Part shown: piece after piece, positions 8,351-17,274 of the stretch | How the letters are laid out: the number at the start of each line of letters is the position of its first letter | Numbering within the stretch: position 1 is the first letter of the stretch | Assembly (NCBI RefSeq): GCF_011759375.1 | Contig: NZ_JAARML010000008.1 | Coordinates: forward strand, 1 to 64,000 | DNA: 64,000 nt | DNA from: Paraflavitalea devenefica | GTDB lineage: Bacteria > Bacteroidota > Bacteroidia > Chitinophagales > Chitinophagaceae | Direction of reading: 5' to 3' | The notes under the pieces: generated by a model | The model's database searches: none | What the model saw: only the letters and a program-made list of their open reading frames with translations | Told to the model about the DNA's origin: nothing | Made by a program: the position numbers and the translations under genes

Positions 8351-11300
8351 TTGAACGCAAAGCTACCCTATATATTGAGCTTTTGGGTGCTCATGCTATG
8401 TATTATTGCTGCTGACGCCCAGTTGCCTGACTATCATATACGCCTGTTTGATGAAAGTTTTGGCATCCGTACAGTGGGCCTGCGACGGATGACGAAAGAC
8501 CAACATGGTTTTGTATGGCTGATGTACCACAATAGGGTGAAGCGCTTTGATGGTAAACGCATCAGGGAATTCTTTTTTGGAGAAAGGCATAATTCCATCC
8601 TATGCGACCGGGAAAACCAGGTGTGGGTTTCCTCACCAGATAAGCTCTATCTATTCAAGGATGATCATACCGGGTTTAAAGAAATAGAAGTAGACACTGT
8701 TGCCAGGCTTCAGTTGGGCGTTATGTTCCAACTGCCCGGCCGGCCGGTATGGCTACTCACTGCCCGTGGTCTGTACGCGTATGACGCACAGGCTGGAAAG
8801 TTCAGCCAATTGAAAACACCTTTTCCAGGGTCATATCCCTTCAATACCAGGCAATACGCCTTAAGTACTTATAACCATTTTGTTTTTTACGCTTCGGCCA
8901 CATACATCTATCGCAACAATACAGCTACCAGCCAATGTGACTCCCTGCCAGTGAGTGAACTGTATTCTGTTAACGCACTGAACGAGCAGCAGGCATTGGT
9001 GACCGACTGGAAGAACCAATCCTTCCTGTACGATTTCTCCAGCCAAAAGACAGAGCCGGTAAATATCAGGCAATACCTCTCCCCTATTACAGATGATTTC
9101 CTGGCGATCAATGATGTGATCAACCTGGATACCAACCGGCATTTACTGGCTACTACCAAAGGATTGCTTGAATACAACAGCAATACCGGCCAATACGTAA
9201 TACGCAGGTTATTCTATAAGGGCCAACCGCTTTCCAACCAGGAAGGGCTGGTAGATCTTTACCTCGATAGCGACCGCCAGGTATGGGGTTGCAGTGATTT
9301 CAGCCTGCTCTCTTTTAACCCGGTACAACAGGGTATTGGCCTGATACGCAACTGGGAAACCGATCCGGCAAAGTTGTTTAGCAATCATATAAGAGGATTT
9401 GCTGCCGATGAAAAGGAGAACCTGTGGCTGGCCACCATCAATGGCATTGCCTATTTCGATATACAACGGGGAACGATCCAGCCCATTTTCCCCGTGGCAG
9501 GCGCTACCGACAGAATGAACCACCCTTCCATTCGCGGCCTTGTGTATGATGGCCGGTATGTGATCATTGGCCAAACCAATCGCGGTATCTGGCTGTATGA
9601 ACCATCCTCCGGCAAGTATAGAAGACCAGCCTTCCCTGCCGGACCGGCAGGCGATTCCCTGCGCCGTAAGCTGGAGGAGGATTTTATTGACCAGATCTAT
9701 ACCCTGCACAATGGCCATCATGTAGTGGCAGCGCGGGATGGTGGTTACCTGCTGAACGGGAAAGATTATACTATTGCTCCACTTCACTTTCCGGGTGAAA
9801 AAGAGAACCTTAATTTTTGCTACCAGGACAGCCGGCAGCAGGTATGGATCGGCACAGGTAAAGGAGTGCATTGCCTTGATTCCAATCTCGCCTTCCGGTT
9901 CTCCGTGAAGGAAGGCTTCGCTGGTGTTGCCAGGTGTATGTATCAGTTAACAAACAACGAGTACATTCTGGGCGCCAAAGGGCTGTACCGGGTACAACAA
10001 GCAGATGACAAAGCAAGACTTGAAAAGATCAATCCTTATTTTGACAATATAGCCATTCATAGTATTTATAAGGACCACGCCGGCCGCTTGTGGCTGGCCA
10101 CTGATGATGGTTTGTACCGGTATAACCTGCAGTCGAAAAAAGTAGAATACTTTGACCAGTTTGACAATATCCAGGGCAATCACTTTTACCAGAACAGCGC
10201 TTACTATAGCAGGCAGGGTATCCTGTTCCTCGGCGGCTTTAATGGTATTAATTATTTTAATCCTGAAACGGTACGGGCTGCCGAAGATTCACTACAGGTT
10301 ACCATCACAGGTGTAAGCGTTAATAACGATGATTCCAGCTATATCCAATATGCCGGAACGCCGAAGCTTAACTATTTTCAAAATTCCGTGGACATTGATT
10401 TTGTAGCGCCTTATTTCTCCAATACGGGCAGGGTGCAATACCGCTACAGGCTGAAGGGGCTGGACAATAACTGGGTGCATAATGGTAACAATAATACGGT
10501 ACGCTTCAGCTCCCTGTCACCCGGCTCCTATACTTTTACCGTGGCGGCCAGTATGGGCGGGGAAAAATGGTTTGAAACAAGTAGGCCATTCTCTTTTGTT
10601 ATTCGTCCGCCATTCTGGAGTACGTGGTGGTTCCGGCTACTGGCCATCACCGCCGCCCTCATTTTATTGTACCGCTGGATTCAGTCACTACGGGAAAAGA
10701 TCAGGGCAGAGAAAGTATTGAATTATTTTGCTACCTCACTGTATGGTCAAAATACCGCAGAGGATATATTCTGGGATGTAGCCAGGAACTGTATAGCACA
10801 GCTTCAATTTGAAGATTGTGTAATTTATGAGTATGATGAGCCGCGCAGGTTGCTGGTGCAAAAAGCCGCCTGGGGGCCTAAGAACCCCGTGCGGCGCGAA
10901 ATATACAATCCGCTTGAGATTCCCCTGGGCAGCGGCATTGTAGGCGCTGTGGCGCAAACCGGCAAAGCAGAGATCGTGAACAATACCCTTAAAGATGAAC
11001 GGTATATTGTGGATGACAGGCGCAGACTGTCGGAGATCACGGTGCCCATTATGGTGGAGGGCAAGCTTTTTGGCGTGATTGATTCGGAGCATCCACGCAG
11101 GAATTTTTATACCAAAAGGCACCTGCGATTGTTGTTAAAGATAGCAGATACCTGCGCTACCAAACTATCCAAATACCTGGCCGAGGAAAAGCTGCGCAGT
11201 AAAATTGCCCGCGACCTGCATGATGAAATGGGATCTACACTTACCAGTATCAATATCATCAGTAAGCTGGCCATGCAGCAAACGACGCAGCAGGCGGCTA

Positions 11301-11788
11301 TGCAGCATCACCTGCAGCGTATTAAAGACCATTCCACCCGCATGATGGAAAGTATGAGCGATATTGTATGGGCCATCAACCCCGCCAATGATACTTTTGA
11401 AAGGATCATTATCAAGCTCAAAGAATTCACTGCCGAAATGCTGGAGCCGGCCCGCATGAATTATTATTTTACCGAAGATGAGCAACTGAATAGTATAAAG
11501 CTCAACCTGGAACAACGGAAGGATATTTACCTCATTTACAAAGAGGCCATTAATAATACTGTCAAATACAGTGAGGCCACTGAAGTAACTGTCACACTAT
11601 GCTGTCAAAATGGCTATATGCGCCTCCTGATCACCGATAACGGAAAAGGGTTTGATACGGTTAAGGTCTATTCAGGCAATGGTATTAAGAATATGCACAG
11701 CCGGGCTGCCGAACTGCAGGCCCAATTGACCATTGAATCCATACAGGGCGCAGGCACTACCGTGATGCTGCAGTTGCCGGTCACATGA
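8351..11788 (+). CDS. Propeller-type sensor histidine kinase (Reg_prop, Y_Y_Y, GAF, HisKA_3)
   Basis: The start is taken as TTG 8351, giving the signal sequence LNAKLPYILSFWVLMLCIIAADAQ; no ATG fits. Residues about 25-670 form beta-propeller repeats with the typical two-component-regulator-propeller strands (FVWLMYHNRVKRFDG, NLWLATINGIAYFD, RLWLATDDGLYRY). A Y_Y_Y domain (YRYRLKGLDNNW, about 695-735) precedes one membrane segment (about 757-776). A cytoplasmic GAF domain follows (about 795-935), then a NarL-type dimerisation/phosphoacceptor motif (ARDLHDEMGST, His about 956) and an ATPase with N box (EAINNTVKYS) and G box (ITDNGKGFD). Unlike SusR-like hybrid systems it has no receiver or AraC domain. 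It presumably senses an extracellular ligand and phosphorylates the regulator 68 bases downstream. Confidence 0.9.
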   Translation: MNAKLPYILSFWVLMLCIIAADAQLPDYHIRLFDESFGIRTVGLRRMTKDQHGFVWLMYHNRVKRFDGKRIREFFFGERHNSILCDRENQVWVSSPDKLYLFKDDHTGFKEIEVDTVARLQLGVMFQLPGRPVWLLTARGLYAYDAQAGKFSQLKTPFPGSYPFNTRQYALSTYNHFVFYASATYIYRNNTATSQCDSLPVSELYSVNALNEQQALVTDWKNQSFLYDFSSQKTEPVNIRQYLSPITDDFLAINDVINLDTNRHLLATTKGLLEYNSNTGQYVIRRLFYKGQPLSNQEGLVDLYLDSDRQVWGCSDFSLLSFNPVQQGIGLIRNWETDPAKLFSNHIRGFAADEKENLWLATINGIAYFDIQRGTIQPIFPVAGATDRMNHPSIRGLVYDGRYVIIGQTNRGIWLYEPSSGKYRRPAFPAGPAGDSLRRKLEEDFIDQIYTLHNGHHVVAARDGGYLLNGKDYTIAPLHFPGEKENLNFCYQDSRQQVWIGTGKGVHCLDSNLAFRFSVKEGFAGVARCMYQLTNNEYILGAKGLYRVQQADDKARLEKINPYFDNIAIHSIYKDHAGRLWLATDDGLYRYNLQSKKVEYFDQFDNIQGNHFYQNSAYYSRQGILFLGGFNGINYFNPETVRAAEDSLQVTITGVSVNNDDSSYIQYAGTPKLNYFQNSVDIDFVAPYFSNTGRVQYRYRLKGLDNNWVHNGNNNTVRFSSLSPGSYTFTVAASMGGEKWFETSRPFSFVIRPPFWSTWWFRLLAITAALILLYRWIQSLREKIRAEKVLNYFATSLYGQNTAEDIFWDVARNCIAQLQFEDCVIYEYDEPRRLLVQKAAWGPKNPVRREIYNPLEIPLGSGIVGAVAQTGKAEIVNNTLKDERYIVDDRRRLSEITVPIMVEGKLFGVIDSEHPRRNFYTKRHLRLLLKIADTCATKLSKYLAEEKLRSKIARDLHDEMGSTLTSINIISKLAMQQTTQQAAMQHHLQRIKDHSTRMMESMSDIVWAINPANDTFERIIIKLKEFTAEMLEPARMNYYFTEDEQLNSIKLNLEQRKDIYLIYKEAINNTVKYSEATEVTVTLCCQNGYMRLLITDNGKGFDTVKVYSGNGIKNMHSRAAELQAQLTIESIQGAGTTVMLQLPVT

Positions 11789-11856
11789 TTGGGGTATACA
11801 GAAAAGGAAAAAACAATGTAAGTTGCAATGTCTTTTTACCATAATGATCACTGTAG

Positions 11857-12495
11857 ATGGCTGTTAACATACTTATTTACGAGGACAATGCCAGCCTGCG
11901 GGAAAGCCTCAGCAACCTGCTGACACTTACAGAGGAATACCTCGTTGTGGGAGCTTTTGCGGGTTGCACAGCCGTGGAAAAGCAGGTGAAGACATTACAG
12001 CCCCAGGTGATCCTGATGGACATTGACATGCCAGAGATCAATGGTATTAAGGCCGTAAAGCAGATCCGTACGTTCAACCAGGAAGTACAGATCATTATGC
12101 TTACGGTCTTTGACGACAACACGCATGTGTATGAAGCCCTGTGCGCAGGGGCCAATGGTTACCTGCTTAAGAAGTATGTTTCGGACAAACTGGTGCATTC
12201 CATCCAGGAGGTATTGCATGGCGGAGCACCCATGAGTCCTACCATTGCGCGGATGGTGATCACTAATATGCTGCAACCCGCCACCACTCCTGCCGCCAAC
12301 GATTATCAACTTACCAACCGCGAAAAGGAAATACTGCAATCCCTCTCGAAAGGCAATAGCTTCAAGCTGATTGCCGCCGACCTGTGTATCAGCCTCGATA
12401 CCGTACGCACCCATATTAAACGCATTTACGACAAGCTCCACGTACGCTCACAGATAGAAGCAGTGAGTAAGGCGATCAATGAAAAATTAGTGTAG
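11857..12495 (+). CDS. NarL/LuxR-family response regulator
   Basis: The 212-residue protein has a receiver domain with acidic pair E9-D10, phosphoacceptor D55 (VILMDIDMPE), a conserved Thr in MLTVFDD and Lys in YLLKK. A LuxR-type helix-turn-helix follows (LTNREKEILQSLSKGNS, then SLDTVRTHIKRIYDKLHV). It follows the NarL-type kinase at 8351 on the same strand with a 68-base gap and is almost certainly its cognate partner, most likely co-transcribed. Targets cannot be read from the sequence. The lipoprotein pair just downstream and the giant surface gene upstream are natural candidates because of their position only. Confidence 0.92.
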   Translation: MAVNILIYEDNASLRESLSNLLTLTEEYLVVGAFAGCTAVEKQVKTLQPQVILMDIDMPEINGIKAVKQIRTFNQEVQIIMLTVFDDNTHVYEALCAGANGYLLKKYVSDKLVHSIQEVLHGGAPMSPTIARMVITNMLQPATTPAANDYQLTNREKEILQSLSKGNSFKLIAADLCISLDTVRTHIKRIYDKLHVRSQIEAVSKAINEKLV

Positions 12496-12519
12496 CCCCT
12501 CCTTCACATCATTGCGGTA

Positions 12520-12550
12520 TTGTCTTGCTTTTGATCAATCCCAAACTTTG
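12520..12550 (+). promoter_or_regulatory. Candidate promoter of the first lipoprotein
   Basis: TTG at 12520-12522, 20 bases, then AAACTTTG at 12543-12550, one base off TAnnTTTG. The start codon at 12573 is 22 bases further on, giving a leader of roughly 15 bases. Confidence 0.4.
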
Positions 12551-12572
12551 CATCCGGTAAAAACACTTAGTT

Positions 12573-13286
12573 ATGAAAAGCATCATCTACCGGAACCTGT
12601 TGCTATGGAGTATCCTGCTACCGGCAACAGCTTGCAAAAAAAGTAATGATAATAAGAACGCTGGCCCGGGTGTAATACTCGTCAAATCTGCCACTCACAC
12701 CGTTGGACCTGCTACCAGCCATTTTGAGCTGGAATACGACAATAAAGGAAGAATAATATTGGAGAAAGTAGAGGGAAAGCAGTATTTAAAACTTGCTTAT
12801 GCCGGCAATATGATCACCTGGACCCAATATAATAGTAACGGCTCACTGGTAGACAGCTCTATTATTACACTGGATGCATCGGGTCTTGCCACCTCCCGTA
12901 AATCCTGGGCTGCCAATGGCTCAATTACTACAGCTACCTATCAATACAATAACGGCTATCTTTTTAAGAGTACGATCGTAGCGGGAAGCTCCACCAGTAC
13001 CACTACCTATTATCGCTATGCCGGCAATCTTGACAGCACAAAAAGCAGCAATGGCGATACCTATATTTATGAATATTACCCGGATAAAAAATCCACGCTT
13101 GAGAATGAAAACAATGGCCTTGCTTTTTTAGGGAAGGGCAACAGTCATCCTGTAAAAAAAGAAACTTATAAGTCGGGCAATACCACCACCGTCGTTAGCC
13201 ATGGTTATGAATACGATTCCCAGGGGAGGATTATTAAACGCATTAGTTCAAACGGCGCCTTATTAAATGACATCATTTATTATTAA
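12573..13286 (+). CDS. Lipoprotein with YD-like repeat strands
   Basis: A 237-residue protein with a lipoprotein signal (LLPATAC, lipidated Cys about 21, then KKSNDN). The mature part consists of antiparallel strands of the type FELEYDNKGRII, LKLAYAGNMITW and HGYEYDSQGRIIKRI, resembling the short YD/RHS-like strands of Bacteroidetes DUF4595-type lipoproteins. It probably faces the periplasm or the cell surface as a small beta-sheet protein. Function unknown. The leader and signal peptide are nearly duplicated in the next gene, although the mature domains are unrelated. The gap to that gene's start is only 46 bases, so the two are likely co-transcribed. Confidence 0.75.
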   Translation: MKSIIYRNLLLWSILLPATACKKSNDNKNAGPGVILVKSATHTVGPATSHFELEYDNKGRIILEKVEGKQYLKLAYAGNMITWTQYNSNGSLVDSSIITLDASGLATSRKSWAANGSITTATYQYNNGYLFKSTIVAGSSTSTTTYYRYAGNLDSTKSSNGDTYIYEYYPDKKSTLENENNGLAFLGKGNSHPVKKETYKSGNTTTVVSHGYEYDSQGRIIKRISSNGALLNDIIYY

Positions 13287-13332
13287 CAGCCTCACTTATA
13301 TCACCAATTTTCACCCGGTAAAATATTTAGTT

Positions 13333-14697
13333 ATGAAAAGCATTCTCTATCGAAGCTTCCTGTTATGGTGTATTGTATTACTGGCAACAGCCTGCAAAAA
13401 AGTCAATGATAATGAAGGGGGGGCTGACCAGGCCCCTGTTATTAATTCTATTACGCCTGATAAAGGGCCACAAGGAACTGTGGTGACCATTCACGGCCAT
13501 CATTTTTCTGCTACTGCCGGAAATAATACCGTTAAGTTCAATGATAAAACAGCTACTGTAACTACCGCCGGCAATGATAAACTGGTAGTAACCGTACCCA
13601 AGGGCGCCAGCACCGGGCCGGTAACAGTAACGGTGAATGGCAAAGCGGCCACTGGACCGGTATTCACCTATACCTTTGGCGCCACCGTTACCACCCTTGC
13701 CGGCAGCACCCAGGGATTTGCAGACGGTACAGGAGCAGCGGCCAAATTTGATTCTCCTTCTGATGTGTGCGTGGATGATGATGGGAATGTATATGTAGCT
13801 GATCGGCTCAACCAGCGTATCCGTAAGATCACGCCGGCCGGCGTGGTAACTACGCTGGCGGGGAGTACGCTTGGGTATGTGGATGGCGTGGGGGGCGCTG
13901 CCAAATTCAGCATGCCCCGAGGTTTAGGCATAGGCAACGGCGGTATTTATGTGGCCGATGAGACCAATCACAGGATTCGAAAGGTTACCCTGGGCGGTAC
14001 GGTAACTACGATTGCCGGCAGCGGACAGGTAGGCTTCGGAGACAGCACGGTAACAGAGGCAAGGTTCTATCATCCTTATGATGTATGTGTGAGCAGATAC
14101 GGGTCGATCTTTGTTGTTGACGAGGCCAATCACAGGATCCGTAAGATCAGGAATGGGCAGGTAACTACACTGGCTGGTAAATATGAAGGGGCTGCTGATG
14201 GCGCAGGTGCTGCTGCGGGGTTTGCATATCCTACCGGCATTGCCGTGGGACCTAATGGCGGGCCGGCTTATATTGCTGATGGATATAGTAATGGCATCAG
14301 GAAGTTGACTTTTGAGACCGTTATTGGTGGTGTGTTGGTGGATGATGACACGGCTACAGGCATCCCTGTTACCAAAGTGATGATCAAAACCCTTATAGAA
14401 TCCACTGGCGGATATGTAGATGGCCCCATCAATACTGCCCAGATTGGCCTGGTCTATAACCTTTGCGTGGATGCTGCCGGCAATGTAATTATAGCGGATG
14501 GTGGTAACCAGAAGGTGCGTATGATCACACCGGGCGGCCAGGTAACCACCCTTGCGGGCAGTACGTTGGGCTATACCGATGGCCCTGGTGCTTCGGCAAA
14601 ATTCAATATGTCTGGCGGCATCGCTGTGGATAAAGATGGGAATATTTATGTGGCAGATACCAATAACCACCGCATCCGTAAGATCACGCTGGAGTAA
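13333..14697 (+). CDS. IPT/TIG and NHL-repeat lipoprotein
   Basis: The start at 13333 is chosen because MKSILYRSFLLW gives a lipoprotein signal peptide (LLATAC) and because the same leader begins the preceding gene. The in-frame codon at 13267 lies inside that preceding gene. After Cys about 20 comes one IPT/TIG immunoglobulin-like domain (PVINSITPDKGPQGTVVTI to about residue 115), then NHL repeats forming a beta-propeller (NVYVADRLNQRIRKITPAGVV, GIYVADETNHRIRKV, NIYVADTNNHRIRKI). The strands VTTLAGSTQGFADGTGAAAKF recur. Such proteins are surface-exposed ligand- or protein-binding scaffolds; enzymatic activity is not indicated. Confidence 0.88.
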   Translation: MKSILYRSFLLWCIVLLATACKKVNDNEGGADQAPVINSITPDKGPQGTVVTIHGHHFSATAGNNTVKFNDKTATVTTAGNDKLVVTVPKGASTGPVTVTVNGKAATGPVFTYTFGATVTTLAGSTQGFADGTGAAAKFDSPSDVCVDDDGNVYVADRLNQRIRKITPAGVVTTLAGSTLGYVDGVGGAAKFSMPRGLGIGNGGIYVADETNHRIRKVTLGGTVTTIAGSGQVGFGDSTVTEARFYHPYDVCVSRYGSIFVVDEANHRIRKIRNGQVTTLAGKYEGAADGAGAAAGFAYPTGIAVGPNGGPAYIADGYSNGIRKLTFETVIGGVLVDDDTATGIPVTKVMIKTLIESTGGYVDGPINTAQIGLVYNLCVDAAGNVIIADGGNQKVRMITPGGQVTTLAGSTLGYTDGPGASAKFNMSGGIAVDKDGNIYVADTNNHRIRKITLE

Positions 14698-14709
14698 ACG
14701 GGGAACTTG

Positions 14710-14730
14710 CCGGGCTGCAAGAGAGCCCGG
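14710..14730. terminator. Hairpin between convergent genes
   Basis: CCGGGCT at 14710-14716 pairs perfectly with AGCCCGG at 14724-14730 (7-nt loop), 12 bases after the NHL lipoprotein stop and just before the stop of the convergent gene at 14735. The following T content is only moderate (TAGTTTATCCTTCTTTT). Confidence 0.5.
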
Positions 14731-14734
14731 TAGT

Positions 14735-15106
14735 TTATCCTTCTTTTAATTGCTTGTACCGTTCTTTGACTTTGGCATGGTTCTCTTTCCTGTTGGCTTT
14801 ATAGGTTTTGAACTGCTCTTCGGTAAGTACAGCCTTCAATGCCTTGTTGCGATCACCATTGGCAGCTTTTAGTTTCTTGAGCCTGTCCGGTTTACTGCCA
14901 CCCTCATTCCTGATCTCAGTGGCTTTCCCGGCAAATGCTTCATTAATAGCCAGCACTTTAGATACCTGTTCTCCGGTAAGGCCCAGTTGCACGGTCATTG
15001 AATCGGTCATGCGCTTTGCCATCATTCCTCTTTGCGCATCCTGTGCCTGTACGGCAGAGAAAGCTGCACAACCCATAATGATCACTAAGGTCAATAGCTT
15101 TTTCAT
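14735..15106 (-). CDS. Small secreted Lys-rich helical protein (copy 2)
   Basis: Taking the start at 15106 (MKKLLTL) rather than the upstream in-frame codon at 15130 gives a standard signal peptide ending in AVQAQ. The mature part of about 100 residues is helical and charged: RMTDSMTVQLGLTGEQ, then KVLAINEAF, LKKLKAANGDRNKALKAVLTEEQFKTYKANRKEN. The pattern 'target residues, LT-x-x-Q, K-x-L-x-x-x-L-T-x-E-Q-x-x-x-Y' resembles the DUF4890/Spy-like periplasmic proteins of Bacteroidetes, which are suspected chaperones or envelope-stress factors. It is a clear paralogue of the gene at 15233-15604 on the same strand. Confidence 0.72.
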   Translation of the reverse strand: MKKLLTLVIIMGCAAFSAVQAQDAQRGMMAKRMTDSMTVQLGLTGEQVSKVLAINEAFAGKATEIRNEGGSKPDRLKKLKAANGDRNKALKAVLTEEQFKTYKANRKENHAKVKERYKQLKEG

Positions 15107-15176
15107 GATGTATTTTTTAAGAAGTACCATTCCCCGGCAGGTTTGACTTCTTTTGGCCTGAAAGGTTTAATGCGGA

Positions 15177-15202
15177 AAGCCGCAGCTACCCAGCTGCGGC
15201 TT
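15177..15202 (-). terminator. Hairpin downstream of the first small secreted gene
   Basis: A 10-bp perfect stem, AAGCCGCAGC at 15177-15186 with GCTGCGGCTT at 15193-15202, 6-nt loop, about 30 bases after the stop of the gene at 15233. The T-run is short, so it may be a terminator or an RNA-stabilising hairpin. Confidence 0.5.
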
Positions 15203-15232
15203 CTACCCCTAAACCCTGCTCTTTTGTAGGCC

Positions 15233-15604
15233 TTACCCTTTTTTCAGGTCTTTAAATTTCTCTTTCGCCTCTGCCCTGTTCTCTTTCTTCTTTGCTTTGT
15301 AGTCTTTAAATTGTTCTGCTGTCAATACATCCTTCAATGCTTTATCCCGGCGTTCATCTGCGGCCTTCAGTTTTTTGAGTTTACTGATCTTTCCACCGCC
15401 TTCACTTTTGGCGCTGGCAGCCTGACTGGTAAACTCCTGGTTAATGGCCAATACTTTGGGTACCTGGTCTTCAGTCAGTCCCAGGTTAACGGTCATTGAA
15501 TCAGTCATACGTTTTGCCATTTCTCCTTTCTCTGTGCTCTGCGCCTGTACAGTGGCAAATGCTGCACAGCCCATAATGATCAATGATGCGAATAACTTTT
15601 TCAT
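15233..15604 (-). CDS. Small secreted Lys-rich helical protein (copy 1)
   Basis: A 123-residue protein whose signal peptide (MKKLFASLIIMGCAAFATVQAQ) is almost the same as that of its neighbour at 14735-15106. The mature part again carries RMTDSMTVNLGLTEDQVPKVLAINQEF and LKKLKAADERRDKALKDVLTAEQF. As in its paralogue, this resembles DUF4890/Spy-like periplasmic helical proteins. The pair is a recent tandem duplication: the aligned proteins are colinear from end to end with only small substitutions. A role in envelope homeostasis is inferred from the family resemblance only. Confidence 0.75.
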   Translation of the reverse strand: MKKLFASLIIMGCAAFATVQAQSTEKGEMAKRMTDSMTVNLGLTEDQVPKVLAINQEFTSQAASAKSEGGGKISKLKKLKAADERRDKALKDVLTAEQFKDYKAKKKENRAEAKEKFKDLKKG

Positions 15605-15644
15605 ACTTGTGTTACTTTTTTTCTGTTTTATACAACCTGGTTAA

Positions 15645-16358
15645 TTACCATTGAATGTTGTAGGAGCTTCCGTTCTTCAAGGCCAGGGTAGCTTTGTTAT
15701 TGCCCAGGAAGGTAAGGGTGCCACCCCGGTTAACGCTGTAGCCGCCTGAACCATTCCCTACGAACTCCACTGTAGCTGTACCAGACACTATTTTCTGTGT
15801 GGCTTTATCAACTGTAATGTTGGCAGCCGTAATGGTAATGGTACTGCTGAATGAGCGCTGGAAGCGTACTTTGGATTGCTGGGTGCCATTGCGCACATAG
15901 CTTGCATTGAAAATATAACTGGCGCTGGTGGGTTCCAGGCCCGTTACAGAAAACTGGGCTGTACTGTTATCTGCACTGGACATGCGGGGTGCTGAATAGT
16001 TGCAACTGCCGGTAAAGTTGAACTGGAACAGGGATGGGATGCCATTGGAACAAGTAAGTGTACGGTTAAAGTTCAGCGAGTAATTGTAAGAGATGGCGGC
16101 GCCTGATACGCTTTGACCCACTATGGTGGTATCTTTTGTTTGTCCGCAGGTAAAGGAGGTAGTGCCGGCCATTTTTGCAGTAGACTCTGTTTGCACCACC
16201 ATACCACCACTGGAAGCGGAAACGGATTGGGTGACAGCCTCTGCCACTTCCTCGTCTGTGATCTCATCTTTGTCTTCGCTGTCCTTTTTACAGGAGGCAA
16301 ACAGCAAACCTGTTGATAACGCCAAAACGGTAATGGCTGCTACGGTACGGATCTTCAT
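15645..16358 (-). CDS. Hypothetical beta-rich lipoprotein
   Basis: The start at 16358 gives a lipoprotein signal (LLFASC, followed by KKDSEDKDE); an in-frame ATG at 16382 would add eight residues. An acidic spacer (DEITDEEVAEAV) leads into a Ser/Thr-rich beta region with two cysteines (TSFTCGQTKDT and LTCSNGIPSLF) and ends in SGGYSVNRGGTLTFLGNNKATLALKNGSSYNIQW. I recognise no domain. It lies 40 bases upstream of the Spy-like pair on the same strand and could be co-transcribed with it. A gap of about 140 bases separates it from the LytTR regulator. Confidence 0.65.
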   Translation of the reverse strand: MKIRTVAAITVLALSTGLLFASCKKDSEDKDEITDEEVAEAVTQSVSASSGGMVVQTESTAKMAGTTSFTCGQTKDTTIVGQSVSGAAISYNYSLNFNRTLTCSNGIPSLFQFNFTGSCNYSAPRMSSADNSTAQFSVTGLEPTSASYIFNASYVRNGTQQSKVRFQRSFSSTITITAANITVDKATQKIVSGTATVEFVGNGSGGYSVNRGGTLTFLGNNKATLALKNGSSYNIQW

Positions 16359-16499
16359 TGAAGCGGATGATGTTGATTTCATGAGTTGTTGAGTTTTAAG
16401 TAAGCATTTTTAGTATTAATGCTTCTTGGAAGGTTTCTATTGCGCCGGGTTTAGGCTTTACCGGTGAAGCTGTCAAATTTGAGGGTGAACTATCTGTTA

Positions 16500-17273
16500 T
16501 TATGTATTCATCCAGGCCTTGAATGCTGGCACGCGGGCTTTGCTTATGAGAATATTTTCTTCTGTGGGAGGATCGGCCTTCAGCAAAAGCCGGCCATTAA
16601 AGTAGAATTCCACTTCGGCAATCGCTTTCCGCTGAATGATGAATTGTCGGTTAGCCCGGAAAAAATCATGTGGATGTAGCTGTTGCTGCAATTGTTCCAA
16701 TGTGAAATCCATCATCAGTTTCCGCTTATCAAATGTATAGGCCCAGGAGGTTTCGTTGATGGTATAAAACCAGGCAATGTCTTTGACGGCCACCGGGATG
16801 AGTTTATCCCTTACCTGTACCAGGAAGAATTGCCTGAAGTTGTTATAGGCATGTTTGAGCTGGGCAGTGATTTCCGGCAGGGGGGGGTCAGATTCCCGGC
16901 AGCCTGCATTACCCCGCAGTGTTTTGAATTTAAGTAAGGCCCTTTCCAGTTCTGGCTTGTCAAAAGGTTTCAGAATATAATCAATGCCATTGGTTTTAAA
17001 AGCCTGTAAGGCATAATCATCATAGGCTGTAACAAATATGATGGGGCTGTTAATGGTAACCTGGTCAAAGATGTTGAATGACAAGCCATCCACAAGCCGT
17101 ATATCCATGAAGAGAAGGTCATAATCCTGCGGATGGGCAGTAAGCCATGCTACAGATTGCTGTACACTATCGAGGGTAGTGACCAGCGTAGTATCCTCTT
17201 CTGCTTCGCGGATGTTGTGGTACAGGTTGCGGGCAGTAACCGGCTCATCTTCTATTATTACAAGGCGTATCAT
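16500..17273 (-). CDS. LytTR-family response regulator
   Basis: A receiver domain (acidic pair E8-D9-E10, phosphoacceptor D57 in LLFMDIRLVDG, Lys in DYILKPFDKPE) is joined to a C-terminal LytTR DNA-binding domain (about residues 150-257: LVQVRDKLIPVAVKDIAWFY, then FFRANRQFIIQRKAIAEVEFY). The gene starts one base after the stop of the LytS-type kinase (17275), so it is translationally coupled to it and is its partner. LytTR regulators bind paired short direct repeats near promoters; no site was assigned here. Confidence 0.93.
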   Translation of the reverse strand: MIRLVIIEDEPVTARNLYHNIREAEEDTTLVTTLDSVQQSVAWLTAHPQDYDLLFMDIRLVDGLSFNIFDQVTINSPIIFVTAYDDYALQAFKTNGIDYILKPFDKPELERALLKFKTLRGNAGCRESDPPLPEITAQLKHAYNNFRQFFLVQVRDKLIPVAVKDIAWFYTINETSWAYTFDKRKLMMDFTLEQLQQQLHPHDFFRANRQFIIQRKAIAEVEFYFNGRLLLKADPPTEENILISKARVPAFKAWMNT

Positions 17274-17274
17274 A

